Assembly (NCBI RefSeq): GCF_018991925.1
Contig: NW_024737068.1
Location: 9,714,388 to 9,778,387 of the forward strand
Length of the DNA stretch: 64,000 bases
Source: Homarus americanus
Lineage: Eukaryota > Arthropoda > Malacostraca > Decapoda > Nephropidae
Reading direction: 5' to 3'
Made by a program: the position numbers and the translations under genes. Within the stretch, counting starts at the first letter, position 1. Each line of letters begins with the position of its first letter. The notes beneath the pieces were generated by a model. It worked only from the letters and a program-made list of their open reading frames with translations, had not been told where the DNA came from and ran no database searches. Below are positions 50,761 through 62,334 of this stretch, in pieces.

Positions 50761-51052
50761 GTCACCTTCGTTAGTGAGCTCCAAGGTGACTCGAGAGCCC
50801 GATACAGGACCGGCAGGACTGTCCACAGATGTTGCAAATGTGGAGGGCTACCGCTTTTCTGCCTCGGTATGCAGTCGGGCAAACTCAAAAGTATTAACAC
50901 CTCGTGGGTGCACCTCCAGAGTTACGAGGATGAGGTCGTCTGCATGCTGAAGTTCAGTGATGGAAGCGGCCGACCACACACACACACATCAGATTGAGGA
51001 AGGATGGATGAAGGGAGAATGGAAATAATTGGGAGTCAATGGGATGACTAAC
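50761..51052. other. Intron sequence, weak exon-like frame
   Basis: On the minus strand an acceptor-like CTTCAG at 50947 is followed by HADDLILVTLEVHPRG, open to a TAG near 50856. The phases fit less well than skipping it, so I do not call an exon here. Confidence 0.35.
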
Positions 51053-51175
51053 CTTGTGTCCCAGGAGGCCAGTGAAGGTGCGAGCCAGTCTCCAGTGTCG
51101 AGGGTTAAGAATCATCTCACCCTCCACCGTGCTCACTCGTACCATTCCTCCGCTCAGACCTCTACGGTACGTGTC
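51053..51175 (-). CDS. Host gene, exon 4
   Basis: Minus strand, 123 nt, 41 codons, phase 0 at both ends. The acceptor is CCTGACAG|GAC and the donor AAG|GTTAGT. It reads DTYRRGLSGGMVRVSTVEGE, then MILNPRHWRLARTFTGLLGH and K. Composition is that of a folded protein segment, unlike exon 3. It follows exon 3 across a 5.4-kb intron made mostly of minisatellite. I do not recognise the family. Confidence 0.78.
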
Positions 51176-51219
51176 CTGTCAGGGTGAAAAGGAACACTGT
51201 GGTCAAATTTTAGTTACAG

Positions 51220-51378
51220 GGAGCAAGTGAGAGAGAGGGGAAGGGATAGAGGAAGAGGGAGGAAAGAGAAAGGGAAGGAGAGGGGAAGAGAAAGAGGGGG
51301 AGAAAAAAGAGAGAGGGAAGGAGAGAGGGAAAAAGAAGGAAAGGAAGATAAATGGCGCGAGAGGGAAAGAGCGATGGG
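51220..51378. repeat. Purine-rich GAGAGGGA tract
   Basis: Nearly pure A/G on the plus strand (GAGAGGGAA, AGGGAAGGAG). From 51379 to 51954 nothing else is recognised. Confidence 0.85.
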
Positions 51379-51954
51379 GAGGAATCAAATGAGGAGTATT
51401 ACTAGAAAGAAGAAGTGGAAGTTATAATAAGTGGATACATTCAAGTTTTAGATCACACAATGCTCGACTTAGTGTGTAAAAGTTATGATGTAAAACATGT
51501 CTGAGCGCTCAAAACTCGAGTGAACTAGAGCCGGCAAGCACACCAGTTGACCATAAGACTGTCGATTTTGAGTATTTCAGACGTTAGGGACTTCTTCTTG
51601 TACAGGCACACATAAACTCATGGTCAAAGTCATTATTACCAATGATATCAGAAGTATGAATTCTAGCATCTCAGAGTCTTGGTTAGATGAACTCTCACGG
51701 ATGAGGACATTAAAATAAGAGGTTATATTGTACAATTTCTCGGCAGGAAAAGACATGGGGGAGGTGTTTGAGCTTATTTTGGAAATCACTTGGTCTCTCT
51801 ATAACCTTAGATCAGACTTAAAGTATGATCATCTGGATGGCTTTTGTCTGGAAATGTTACCAATAAAAAACCCAGACAATGTTTAGTGATCATCACATGC
51901 AGTATGATGAGGTACCTACAGTAATCTAAATTTTATCAATTATAATAATTTTTA

Positions 51955-54180
51955 TCACTGTAAGTACACAAGTTACCTCAGTACACAAGCTACCTCAGTA
52001 TACAAGTTACCTCAGTACACAGGCTACCTCAGCACACGTTACCTCAGTACACAGGCTACCTCAGTATACAAGCTACCTCAGTACACAGTCTAACTCAGTA
52101 TACAAGCTACCTCAGTATACAGGCTACCTCAGTACACAAGCTACCTCAGCATACAAGCTACCTCAGTACACAGGCTACATCAGTACACAAGCTCTCAGTG
52201 CACAGGCTACCTCAGTAAATAGACTACCTCAGTACACAGGCTACCTCAGTAAATAGACTACCTCAGTACACAAGCTACCTCAGTAAACACCGGGTAACAC
52301 TGAAGTCCGTTTATTAAGGGATAGGAGAAATACAAGTGGTGACTAGCGTGTGCCATGCACGGCTCACACAGTCAGACTGAGACTGCCTTGCCATATGGCA
52401 GCCTCGGGGCAATGTTGCCACATAACACGTGCAGTGTTGCCATGTAATTATATACATAGGTGCTACTCGGCACAGTAGCTTATATACAAGGTTGCTACTC
52501 GGCACAGTAGCTTAGATACATAACCTACAACCTCAGTACACAAGTTACCTCAGAACACAAGTTACCTCAGTGCACAAGCTACCTCAGTACACAAGCTACC
52601 TCAGTACACAAGCTACCTCAGTATACATGCTACCTCAGTACACAGGCTACCTCAGTACACAGGCTACCTCAGTACACAAGCTACCTCAGTACACAGGCTA
52701 CCTCAGTACACAAGCTACCTCAGTACACAAGCTACCTCAATACACAGGGTACCTCAGTACACAAGCTACCTTCAATTACACAACCTACCTCAGTTCACAG
52801 GGTACCTCAATTTACACAAGCTGCCTCATTACAAAACTACCTCAATTACACAAGCTACCTCAGTACACAGGCTACCTCAGTACACAGGCTACCTCAGTAC
52901 ACAAGCTACCTCAGTACACAGGCTACCTCAGTTCACAGGGTACCTCAGTACACAAGCTACGTCAGTACACAAGCTACCTCAGTACACAAGCTACCTCAGT
53001 ACACAGGCTACCTCCACACAGGGTACCCCAGTACACAAATTACCTCAGTACACAAGCTACCTCAGTACACAGGGTACCCCAGTACACAAATTACCTCAGT
53101 ACACAAGCTACCTCAGTACACAGGGTACCTGAGTATACATGCCACCTTAGTACACAAGCTACCTCAGTACACAAGTTACCTCAGTACTCAGGCTACCTCA
53201 GTACACAGGTTACCTCAGTACACAAGTTACCTCAGTACACAAGTAACCTCAGTACACACGTTACCTCAGTACACAGGCTACCTCAGTACACAGGCTACCT
53301 CAGTACATAGGCTACCTCAGTACACAAGCTACCTCAGTACACAGGGTACCCCAGTACACAAATTACCTCAGTACACAAGCTACCTCAGTACACAGGGTAC
53401 CTGAGTATACATGCCACCTTAGTACACAAGCTACCTCAGTACACAAGTTACCTCAGTACTCAGGCTACCTCAGTACACAGGTTACCTCAGTACACAAGTT
53501 ACCTCAGTACACAAGTAACCTCAGTACACACGTTACCTCAGTACACAGGCTACCTCAGTACACAGGCTACCTCAGTACATAGGCTACCCCAGGCTGTTAC
53601 CCTACACAGGGTACCTCAGTACACTAGCAGTACACAAGCAACCTCAGTACACAGGGTACCTCAGTTCACAAGCTACCAGTACACAGGCTATACAGTACAC
53701 AGGGTACCTCAGTACACAAGCTACCCCAGTACACAAAGCAACCTCATCACAAGGTACTCAGTTCACAAGCCACCTCAGTACACAGTACCTCAGTACACAG
53801 GTTACCTCAGTACACAAGCTACCTCAGTACACAGGGGCCTCAGTACCTCAGGCTACCTCAGTACACAAGCTACCTCAGTACACAAGCTACCTCAGTACAC
53901 AGGCTACCTCAGTTCACAGGCTACCTCAGTAAACAAGCTACCTCAGTACACAAGGTACCTCAGTACACAAGCTACCTCAGTTCACAAGCTACCTGAGTAT
54001 ACATGCTACCTCAGTACACAGGCTACCTCAGTATACAGTATACCAAAGTACACAGGCTACCTTAGTATACAGATTACCTCCGTACATAGGCTACGTCAGT
54101 ACACAGGCTACCTCAGTACACAAGCTACCTCAGTACACAGGTTACATCAGTATACAGGCTACCTCATTACAAAGGCTAAC
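51955..54180. repeat. 17-bp intronic minisatellite (CTACCTCAGTACACAAG)
   Basis: Units of 17 bp, CTACCTCAGTACACAAG or with AGG in place of AAG, repeat about 115 times. A 272-bp block (16 units) is duplicated almost exactly: 53069 onward equals 53341 onward. On the minus strand each unit reads ACTGAGGTAGC, like the exon 3 splice donor. A 247-bp foreign insert lies at 52286-52532. Confidence 0.97.
52286..52532 (-). mobile_element. LTR-like insert in the 17-bp minisatellite
   Basis: On the minus strand it starts TGTAGGTTATGTATCTAAGC, the same start as 14563, shares about 85 bp with it, and ends near AATAAACGGACTTCAGTG, which includes an AATAAA polyadenylation signal. It could be a solo LTR. No target duplication could be fixed because the flanks are themselves repeats. 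Confidence 0.65.
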
Positions 54181-56550
54181 TCAGTACACACGCTACATAA
54201 GTACACAGACTACGTTAGTACACTACATCAGTACATAGGCTACGTTAGTACACTACATCAGTACACAGGCTACGTTAGTACACTACATCAGTACACAAGC
54301 TTCGTTAGTACACTAAATTAGTACACAGGCTACGTTGGTACACTATATTAGTACACAAGCTACTTTAGTACACAAGCTACTTTAGTACACTATATTAGTA
54401 CACAGGCTACGTTAGTACACTATATTAGTACGCAAGCTACGTTAGTACACTACATCAGTACACAGACTACATTACTACAGTACACTTACTTCATTACACA
54501 GGCTACGTTAGTGCACTATATTGGTACATAGGCTACGTTAGTACACTACTTCAGTACACAGGCTACGTTAGTACACTACTTCTGTACACAGGCTACGTTA
54601 GTACACTACATCAGTACATAGGCTACGTTAGAACACTACATCAGTACACAGGATACGTTAGTACACTATATTAGTACACAGGCTACGTTAGTACACTACA
54701 TCAGTACACAGGCTACGCTAGTACACTATATCAGTACACAGGCTACGTTAGTACACTACATCAGTACACAGGCTACGTTAGTACACTACATCAGTACACA
54801 GGCTACGCTAGTAAACTACATCAGTACACAGGCTACGTTAGTACACTATATCAGTACACAGGCTACCTTAGTACACTACATCAGTACACAGGCTACGTTA
54901 GTACACTACATCAGTACACAGGCTACGTTAGTACACTACATCAGTACACAGGCTACGCTAGTATACTTCATCAGTACACAGGCTACGTCAGCACACTAAA
55001 TCATTACACAGGCTACGCTAGTACACTACACTAGTACACAGGCTACGCTAGTATACTACATCAGTACACAGGCTACGCTAGTACACTACTCGTACATAAG
55101 TACACAGGCTATGCTAGTACACTTCATCAGTACACAGGCTACGCTAGTACACTACTCGTACATAAGTACACAGGCTACGCTAGTACATTACATTAGAACA
55201 CAGGCTACTCTAGTACACTACTCGTACACCAGTACACAGGCTACGCTAGTACACTGCATCAGTACCCAGGCTACGTAAGTACACTACACTAGTTCACAGG
55301 CTACACTAGTACACTACTCGTACATTAGTACACAGGCTACGCTAGTACATTACATCAGTACACAGGCTACGTTAGTACACTACGCTAGTACACAGGCTAC
55401 GCTAGAACACTACATCAGTACACAGGCTACGTTAGTACACTACATCAGTGCACAGGCTACGCAAGTACACTACATCAGTACACAGGCTACGCTAGTACAC
55501 TACTCGTACATCAGTACACAGGCTACGCTAGTACATTACATCAGTACGCAGGCTACGTTAGTACACTACCTTAGTACACAGGCTACGCTAGTACGCTATA
55601 TCAGTACATAGGCTACGTTAGTACACTACATCAGTACACAGGCTACGCAAGTACACTACATCAGTACACAGGCTACGCTAGTACACTTCATCAGTACACA
55701 GGCTATGTCAGCACACTAAATCATTACACAGGCTACGTTAGTACACTACACTAGGACACAGGCTACGCTAGTACACTACATCAGTACACAGGCTACGTTA
55801 GTACACCACACTAGTACACAGGCTACGCTAGTACGCTATATCAGTACATTGGCTACGTTAGTACACTTCATCAGTACACAGGCTACGCTAGTACACTACA
55901 TCAGTACACAGGCTACGTTAGTACACTACACTAGTACGCAGGCTACGCTAGTACGCTATATCAGTACATAGGCTACGTTAGTACACTACATCAGTACACA
56001 GGCTACGCAAGTACACTACATCGGTACACAGGCTTCGCTAGTACACTTCATCAGTACACAGGCTATGTCAGCACACTAAATCATTACACAGGCTACATTA
56101 GTACACTACACTAGGACACAGGCTACGCTAGTACACTACACTAGTACACAGGCTATGCTAGTACACTACATCAATACACAGGCTACGCTAGTACAGTACA
56201 TCAGTACTCAGGCTACGTTAGTACACTACATCAGTACTCAGGCTACGTTAGTACACTACATCAGTACACAGGCTACGTTAGTACACTAAATCATTACACA
56301 GGTTACGTTAATACACTACTCTAGTACACAGGCTACGCTAGTACACTACATGAGTACACAGGCTACGTTAGCACACTACACTAGTACACAGGCTATGCTA
56401 GTACACTACATCAATACACAGGCTACGCTAGTACAGTACATCAGTACTTAGGCTACGTTAGTACACTACATCAGTACTCAGGCTACGTTAGTACACTACA
56501 TCAGTACACAGGCTACGCAAGTACACTACATCAGTACACAGGCTACGCAA
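54181..56550. repeat. 30-bp intronic minisatellite (higher-order form)
   Basis: Units of 30 bp combine AGTACACAGGCTACGTT (17 bp, like the neighbouring array) with AGTACACTACATC (13 bp), about 78 copies. Block duplications of 360 bp (12 units) are visible, for example 55585 onward and 55945 onward. The last unit ends at the donor of exon 3. Confidence 0.97.
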
Positions 56551-56560
56551 GTACACTCAC

Positions 56561-57754
56561 CTCAGTGCGAGTAAGAGATATCTTGGGGGAGAACCTGATG
56601 TGAGACTCCCGTGCTGTGTCACAGTCTTCCCGTCCTAGGCTGTGACGGATGCTCTCATGGATTTGCTCACCACTGCCCTGGGCCCTACTTTCATGTGGGT
56701 CGTGCTGGCTGTTATACACCCTCTGGGGTGTCGATGAATTCCCATTTTGGAGATTAAATGAAGGTGGTGTCGTCGTGTGATAGGGATCCTGGGAGGCGAA
56801 GAGGTCAGGAGATACCGGGCGAGTGTTTTCACCGCTACAATAATCTTGTTTGTTATACACTTGTTCATCACTTCCATTCATGGTGTTGTGTTGGTGTAAA
56901 GTGTTCGTGTTCTCCGGGAAGTTGAGGCGAGCAGTTGATGTGGTGGTGGGGCAGTCGTGATGGGTGTCGCTGCTCCCCCTGTTGAAGGGGTTAGAGGACC
57001 GTTTGATACCTCCTTCAGGATCATCAAACAATACTGGCATCATCCCTTGTCTCTTCTCACCAGTTTCTAAGTTATTTACAAACGATTGCCACGCCGACGA
57101 TGAACTTGAGGGACAGTGCCTAATATTTCCTGTCCCGAACAAACCTGGAGAATCGGCGTTGTTGTCCTCTGTCTCCACACCATCCAGAAGCTGCGAGGTC
57201 TCATCCGTTGTGTGGTCCAACTTTTTCGAAACCTCCCTAAGAAATTCTACCGCACTGAAAGATTTCTTTAAGTAGGAATGAGAAGTACTGTCGTCCCTAA
57301 AATCACGAAAATCATCAATCTGTTGACCGGATGAAAAATCGGGATGAACTGATCTATCAGAGTATCTTTTTGATCCCTTCACGTACAGAGGCTCTGAAGG
57401 TGGCAGCTCCTCGTGAGTGTGTCGCTTGAAGGAAGCGTAGCGGCGGGAGACTGCAGGTAAGTCTCTCATATGACAGCATTTGGCAGGAGGATGAGGACTG
57501 AGGGTAGACATGTAGTATCCATCGCCACCACTCAAGGGATCACATCTCTCGGAGAGGGAATATTTACCCGAGTTAAACTCTCTAGGTTGTTGTGCGTCGT
57601 CGTGTTGTTGTTGATGTGTATCCTCGTAGCCAGAGGGATGAGGCGGGCCCTCACACACCCCTGGCCGGCCAACGCTGCTGAACCACCCGTGGGTCCACCC
57701 AGAATTCCCCTCAGACAAGTACCAAGTGGATGTAGACTCTCGAGGTGTCAACAT
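56561..57754 (-). CDS. Host gene, exon 3 (large, low-complexity)
   Basis: Minus strand, 1194 nt, 398 codons without a stop. The acceptor is GGTCCACAG|ATG and the donor ACTGAG|GTGAGT. It starts MLTPRESTSTWYLSEGNSGW and ends FSPKISLTRTE. The sequence is rich in Ser, His, Pro, Asp and Gln (for example HQQQHDDAQQP), with no membrane segment, and is probably disordered. A charged patch, KKSFSAVEFLREVSKKLD, could be a short helix. Although the first codon is ATG, it continues in phase from exon 2, so it is more likely internal. Function unknown. Confidence 0.85.
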
Positions 57755-58088
57755 CTGTGGACCAGGAAATTAATATTTCAACACCTTACTGCATATAGTC
57801 CACCGGATCATATGAACACCAGTCCCCAGGTTATGTTATCCGACAATTAAAACACCATAACACTAACCTAACCTAACATTTGTGTACGCACTGTCCAGCA
57901 TGCATGTAAACATTGGCTAACATCTATACAGTATATTGACACTAGGTAGCATTTATATAAACATCAGCTAACATTTATTTAAACACTGGCCAGCATTCGT
58001 ATAAACCTCAGCTAACATTCTAGTAAACACTTGCCAAACATTCATGATAACAGTCCAGCTTTCAAAGCAAGAACAAATAACACGCAAC

Positions 58089-58303
58089 CTCATGTGGAGG
58101 GTACATTGATGGTCCAGCGAGGAGGTTGTGGTGTTGAGGGAGACAGGATAACAGTGGTTGGCAGTAGTTGTGGTTAATTGTGGTGGTGGTTGAGTCGTGG
58201 TGGTTCAGTAGACTACACCTATTCTCCTCCCCGTGGTGGCTGTACATCAGGCGTTGTTTACTCCGCACCATCGACACCACGTCATACCTCTTCGACTCCT
58301 CTC
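58089..58303 (-). CDS. Host gene, exon 2
   Basis: Minus strand, 215 nt. The acceptor is TTCTTAACAG and the donor is CATGAG|GTTGCG (weak after GT). Two leading bases complete the codon begun in exon 1, then it reads EESKRYDVVSMVRSKQRLMY and further, with DSTTTTINHN, ending MYPPHE in phase 0. Phase agreement with both neighbours supports it. Confidence 0.75.
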
Positions 58304-58328
58304 CTGTTAAGAATGTGATGTTTGGGAT

Positions 58329-58487
58329 ACCTGAAGATTAGGCACCTTAGCTTATATCACCTGATGATTCAGCACCTAAACCTTGCCTGGAGGGTTATGT
58401 TACGTAAGGTTAGGTTACCTTAGGGCTTAGGTAATGGTTAGAGTAGCATTAATGTGTTTAATCATCAGACAAAAAAACACCTGAGGT
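58329..58487. repeat. MITE-like element of the CACCTGAAGAT family, short copy
   Basis: ACCTGAAGATTAGGCACCTT and TATATCACCTGATGATTCAG on the left; TAATCATCAGAC and CACCTGAGGTGC on the right. The core has GTTACGTAAGGTTAGG. It lies in intron 1 of the host gene. Confidence 0.6.
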
Positions 58488-58753
58488 GCTAAATATAAAA
58501 CTAGATCGATGGTTCTGTTAAAGACTCGAATGAAATTTTCTCCCCACATTAAGAATATTAGAATCGATGTAAACTGGTTTATTTAAGTTACGGCGGCCAG
58601 GGTGATATCAAATTCCCAGTGAACATTTTGTAAGTAGATTCATGCGAGAAATATTCTTCGTAATTGAAGATGTAACAGGGGACCTTCCTGGTTGACTTAA
58701 GCTAAATACATAAATAAAGTACACAAATAACATTAAACAATACTGGAGGTTAC

Positions 58754-58854
58754 CTTTACTTTGGGTGTTGCCGCTTTCCCCCCGCTTGGCCTGGGTCTTC
58801 TTCCTGTGTGTGGGTGTCATATCATCAGGATGTACCAGCCCAGGAATCTCCAGC
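58754..58854 (-). CDS. Host gene, exon 1 seen in the window
   Basis: Minus strand, about 101 nt. The likely acceptor is ACCTCCGTCAG and the donor AAAG|GTAACC. It reads LEIPGLVHPDDMTPTHRKKT then QAKRGESGNTQSK plus one base. The basic cluster HRKKTQAKR could be a nuclear signal, but this is weak. The frame is open for a few more codons upstream, so another acceptor is possible. An ATG inside (MTPTHRKK) could also be a start. Earlier exons may lie beyond the repeats to the right. Confidence 0.65.
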
Positions 58855-59350
58855 CTGACGGAGGTAATGAGCTACTTCATACCACACAAGATGAAGACTA
58901 ATATACTGTAAGGTTAAAACATTCATAGGAATTGCATTGACTGGGATAATGCCTCCTCAATATTACCTTGTAATTCGATTGTCAGTAGGAACATTATAGA
59001 ATCCAGTCTCATTAAACATACCGAATCTGTCAACATGAATTTGAGTAATGGTATGTACAAACTGGATAATTTTGTGATTAAGAAGATTTGTAACCAGGTG
59101 AGAAAGTTGGGTCATCTTACCCTATGACCTGACTACGGACAGCTGCTGTTCTTAGAGATGGCACGGTCATTTTTTTTTTAAGAAGATTAGTAAGGGTCGC
59201 TGCCTTATGATCGGAACATTGTGGACTCCTGCTGTCCCCAAGGGACGTCATCTCGCTCTCCTCTACTGTATGTATTAGCCTTGAAAAAGTATTTCTCCTT
59301 TGTCTGTACTCACGTCTGAAGATGTGAATTACAAGAAAGCACGTGGGAAC
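58855..59350. other. No gene recognised
   Basis: Near 59321 CTGAAGATGTGAATTACAAG repeats the phrase seen in the foldbacks at 29603 and 47615, here without its inverted partner. It is directly followed by the gypsy A LTR. Confidence 0.5.
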
Positions 59351-59679
59351 TGTATGTATATTATGTATGTTGTATGCATACTATGTATGTACTCCATTTA
59401 TATACATCACTTATCTAGTCAGTAGCGTGTGGCAATGACCCTTTTTCATGTCACCACACGCTTAGATAATGTGCCTGGCGACATCTGGAAGCTGCTAATG
59501 TACCACTTGCCACATGTCCCCTGAGAGGTCAGAGAGAGGTCAGTTGACCCATATAGAGTGTAGGGACTACCGGCGCTGGTAAGCGCACCTCTGAATATTC
59601 CATCAAATAGAACCTACAGAACTCTACAGGTGTTTGTGTTTGCCCCTGTAGTTAGAACTGAGTACCCAGAACCCCTACA
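59351..59679 (+). repeat. Gypsy A 5' LTR, copy 3
   Basis: 329 bp, TGTATGTATATTATGTATG to ACCCCTACA. Confidence 0.9.
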
Positions 59680-59713
59680 TGGCGCAGTGAGCTCCTACAT
59701 GGCGCAGTGAAGT
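59674..59713 (+). other. Duplicated primer-binding site
   Basis: CCTACATGGCGCAGTGAG is followed at once by CTCCTACATGGCGCAGTGAA. The LTR-PBS junction is thus repeated in tandem with a period of about 20 bp. Copy 1 has it once. Confidence 0.8.
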
Positions 59714-60249
59714 TGACTGATTGGAAATATAAGTGCGTTTGTGTAAAATCAAGACAGGTAGACACCCCCCGCGCTCCAGTCAACCGTCTCTCTCCTAATC
59801 GCATTGTCTCCCACAAAAACTCGTTTGAATTACCAACGAGTTTTGAGCAGTGTTTCAGTGACAGCAAGTGCCTGTCAAGTGCTATAAGTGCCTCGCTTGT
59901 ATAATGCTTAAGTGTGTGCCCTAGTTTTAAGGGATTCCCCAAAGTGGAAGGCGTGTTCAGGGCATTCTTGAGGAGCAGTGTCAGCGCGGACCTTCTCCGG
60001 CTGGCTGTGTCTCGCGGGTAACTGATTAGTCTCCACCGCTCGCTGACCCGCCCGGCGCTCGCCCCCCGCCCCACACCACCGCACACACATACACACACGC
60101 ACGAACACACCGACTGCAGTCATTCCGTGTATATATATATATAATTTACTTATCTGTGTGTTCAATTAATTTTTTTTCTCAGATCTTGTTGATATGACGG
60201 GCTGACTGGTCAACACTGATTTGAGATACAATATACAGATTAAGTAATT

Positions 60250-61205
60250 ATGCCCCGGGCCTTACACAGTGGTGTTCCTAGCGCCGGGATGACTCAGACG
60301 GATGACAGCTCCACAGAGATGAATGACCAGTCAGAGAGCGACGCCCCACTCTCTCCTACCACATCTCGCAGCCCTTCACATCGATCTTCAGCCTTGTCTC
60401 CAGAGATAATTGCTCTGATGAAGTTTATGAGGGAGGAAAGGCGTGAGGACGAAGCGAGAAGACGTATTGAGGACGAAGAAAAGAGACAAGCGGAGGCAAA
60501 CAGAGCCCACCAAAGGAGATTGGAAGATAGTGAACGGTTTGCAGCTTTGATATCTAGCCTCACTGCTAACCAAGCCCCTGGCTCTCCCACCGCTTCGGTA
60601 TCAACTGGCTCAGATACCTTGTCAACGCCTTCTGTACGCCCCCCAGCCCCACCCCCACCCATCTTGAAGCCTGATGTGACTCTCCAGACTTTTCGTGAGT
60701 GGCGGCGACGGTGGATTGATTATGCTCCAATGGTGGATCTCCAGAGCTTGCCACAGCATAAACAACTCATTGAGCTACGTATGTACCTGTCTTTGGAAAT
60801 GCAGCGTGTGTTAGAACATAGGTTGCAGGTTCCCCCGACTTCTTCGTTGTCTGTAGAGGAGGTACTGGATGTTCTAGAACAGCACATCAAAGGTCAGAGG
60901 AATGAAGCTCTACGCAGGAGGGAATTGTTTAGCTGTAGACAGATGGAGGGCGAGACTTTTGACGATTTCTATGTATGACTCAAGAGAGCCTCGGAAGAGG
61001 TAAACATATGTCCCGGTAATCACCAGCAGTGCGAGGAGACCCAGTTGAAGCAGGTGATCATGATGGGTGTTAAGGACGAGGAGCTTGTCCAACGCCTCAC
61101 CTCCCTCGACTCTTCCTCTTCTCTTAAGGATGTGTTGACAATATGTCGCTCATATGAGGCTGCCAGGTGTGCCACCTCTGCCATCCGAGCTCCCCCCTAC
61201 AGCTG
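60250..61205 (+). pseudogene. Gypsy A gag, copy 3, with the same TGA
   Basis: ATG at 60250; 242 codons to TGA (60976-60978), then the same frame continues LKRASEEVNICPGNHQQ to about 61205. Compared with copy 1 it has about 15 more residues in the charged segment (EEKRQAEANRAHQRR) and no deletion near 24292. Capsid blocks LQTFREWRRRWIDYA and DVLEQHIKGQRNEALRR are kept. The zinc knuckles are lost by truncation. Confidence 0.85.
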
Positions 61206-61249
61206 TACGGGCGATGTTACCCTTAAGTAGTGTAAATAAGGTATTTTTT

Positions 61250-61977
61250 TGTAATTGTGTGTGATCAGTGTAAAGGCCTGGACTTTGGGATAAAAATCCC
61301 TTGTCAGCCTAATCAGGATCTTATAAAAAGGAAAGTCAAGAACCAAGGGTTTCCAAAGGGTAACAAACAAACATCCATTAGAGATTGACATCTCTTTACT
61401 TCGAAAATAATCACAATAATTTAACTCTGACACCACTCACACAAATATTAAATAAATAGCACTGGAGTCAAACAATTACTTGAAACAAAACAATCAATAC
61501 AACAAAGTACAGATATTTCCTACGGCTGTAGATGAATCTTCCTCCTAATCAGCACGGTGGAATGTTCTGGTAACAAGGTGATCAGCTCTCAGGGGTAAGG
61601 TTCAGGGCAGCTTCCTCACATGGCGCCGGCGTTGGTGGGTGATGTCTTGCCACACAGGAGAGATGCCAGGGCAAGGACGGTGGATCAGGCGTGGAGGAAG
61701 TGGCGATGACGTGGCAGCCACAGCAGTAGCTGGAGTAGGTGACCGGAGTTGACAGCCAAATAGTGAATGACTGGGGAATCAGTCCACCAGCCCCAAGAAC
61801 CTCAGATGAGTACACAACCAGAGTTGGAATCGAACAGCGGGGGAAGTGGTGCCGCCTGGATAGTGTCTGGTGTGTGACGAGGCAGAAGCGACCTTCTCAC
61901 CTCCTTCTACACCCTAGTGGAGAGGGAACAAGCAAACGAGCAGAGGATAACCATCCCGCTAGCTACAGCCCTTACAA
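61250..61977 (-). repeat. Gypsy B solo-LTR-like segment
   Basis: On the minus strand it begins TGTAAGGGCTGTAGCTAGCG and ends CACACACAATTACA, TG...CA, 728 bp. It aligns with the LTR at 34109-35363, for example CCTAATCAGGATCTTATAAA and CTTGCCACACAGGAGAGA. No matching target duplication is visible (TTTTT against AGCAG). Open frames on both strands within it are not considered coding. Confidence 0.8.
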
Positions 61978-62334
61978 GCAGAGCTGGTACTTGATACATT
62001 AAAATATTTTCTGTGTGTATGTAGGTATTTTTGTAGCTTAATGTGGGAGCGGATCAATATTAGTATTAGGGTTGTAGTCCCCTGCAGTATGGAGCTATGT
62101 CAGTCACTGGCTGGCCTTCGGAGTAGGAGGACGTCTCAGTTTGTCAGTGGTGGATACTTTTTCAAATAGAATTTAGGTGAGTATTATCTATTCAGTGCTG
62201 CTCTATTATCATTTATTTTATGTAAAGTGCAATAAATGGTTATTACAAAGTAGTTCATGGTTTATTTACTGTGAGTATATTAGTGGTTTATTATATTTAT
62301 TCTTTATTCTCTTGATTTATTTTATCTTATGGAA
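61978..62334. other. No feature recognised
   Basis: AT-rich sequence with short frames only. Confidence 0.5.

Larger units (their letters stand above)
59351..61205 (+). mobile_element. Gypsy A copy 3, 3'-truncated
   Basis: 5' LTR (59351-59679), duplicated primer-binding site, leader and gag are present. Similarity stops near 61205, shortly before the gypsy B segment at 61250, so all of pol and the 3' LTR are gone. Confidence 0.92.

Noticed and set aside
50857..50946. Possible exon between exons 4 and 5 (HADDLILVTLE frame)
   Set aside because: Its only workable donors are poor, and a direct join of exon 4 to the exon at 49278 keeps phase 0 with better splice sites.
52570..53310. 246-codon frame of YLSTQATSVHKLPQ repeats
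   Set aside because: It is kept open by the 17-bp array, lies antisense within an intron and shows no other sign of coding.
61250..61977. Gene-like open frames within the gypsy B LTR
   Set aside because: They are shared with the LTR at 34109 only as nucleotide sequence, are broken by indels and lie on both strands.
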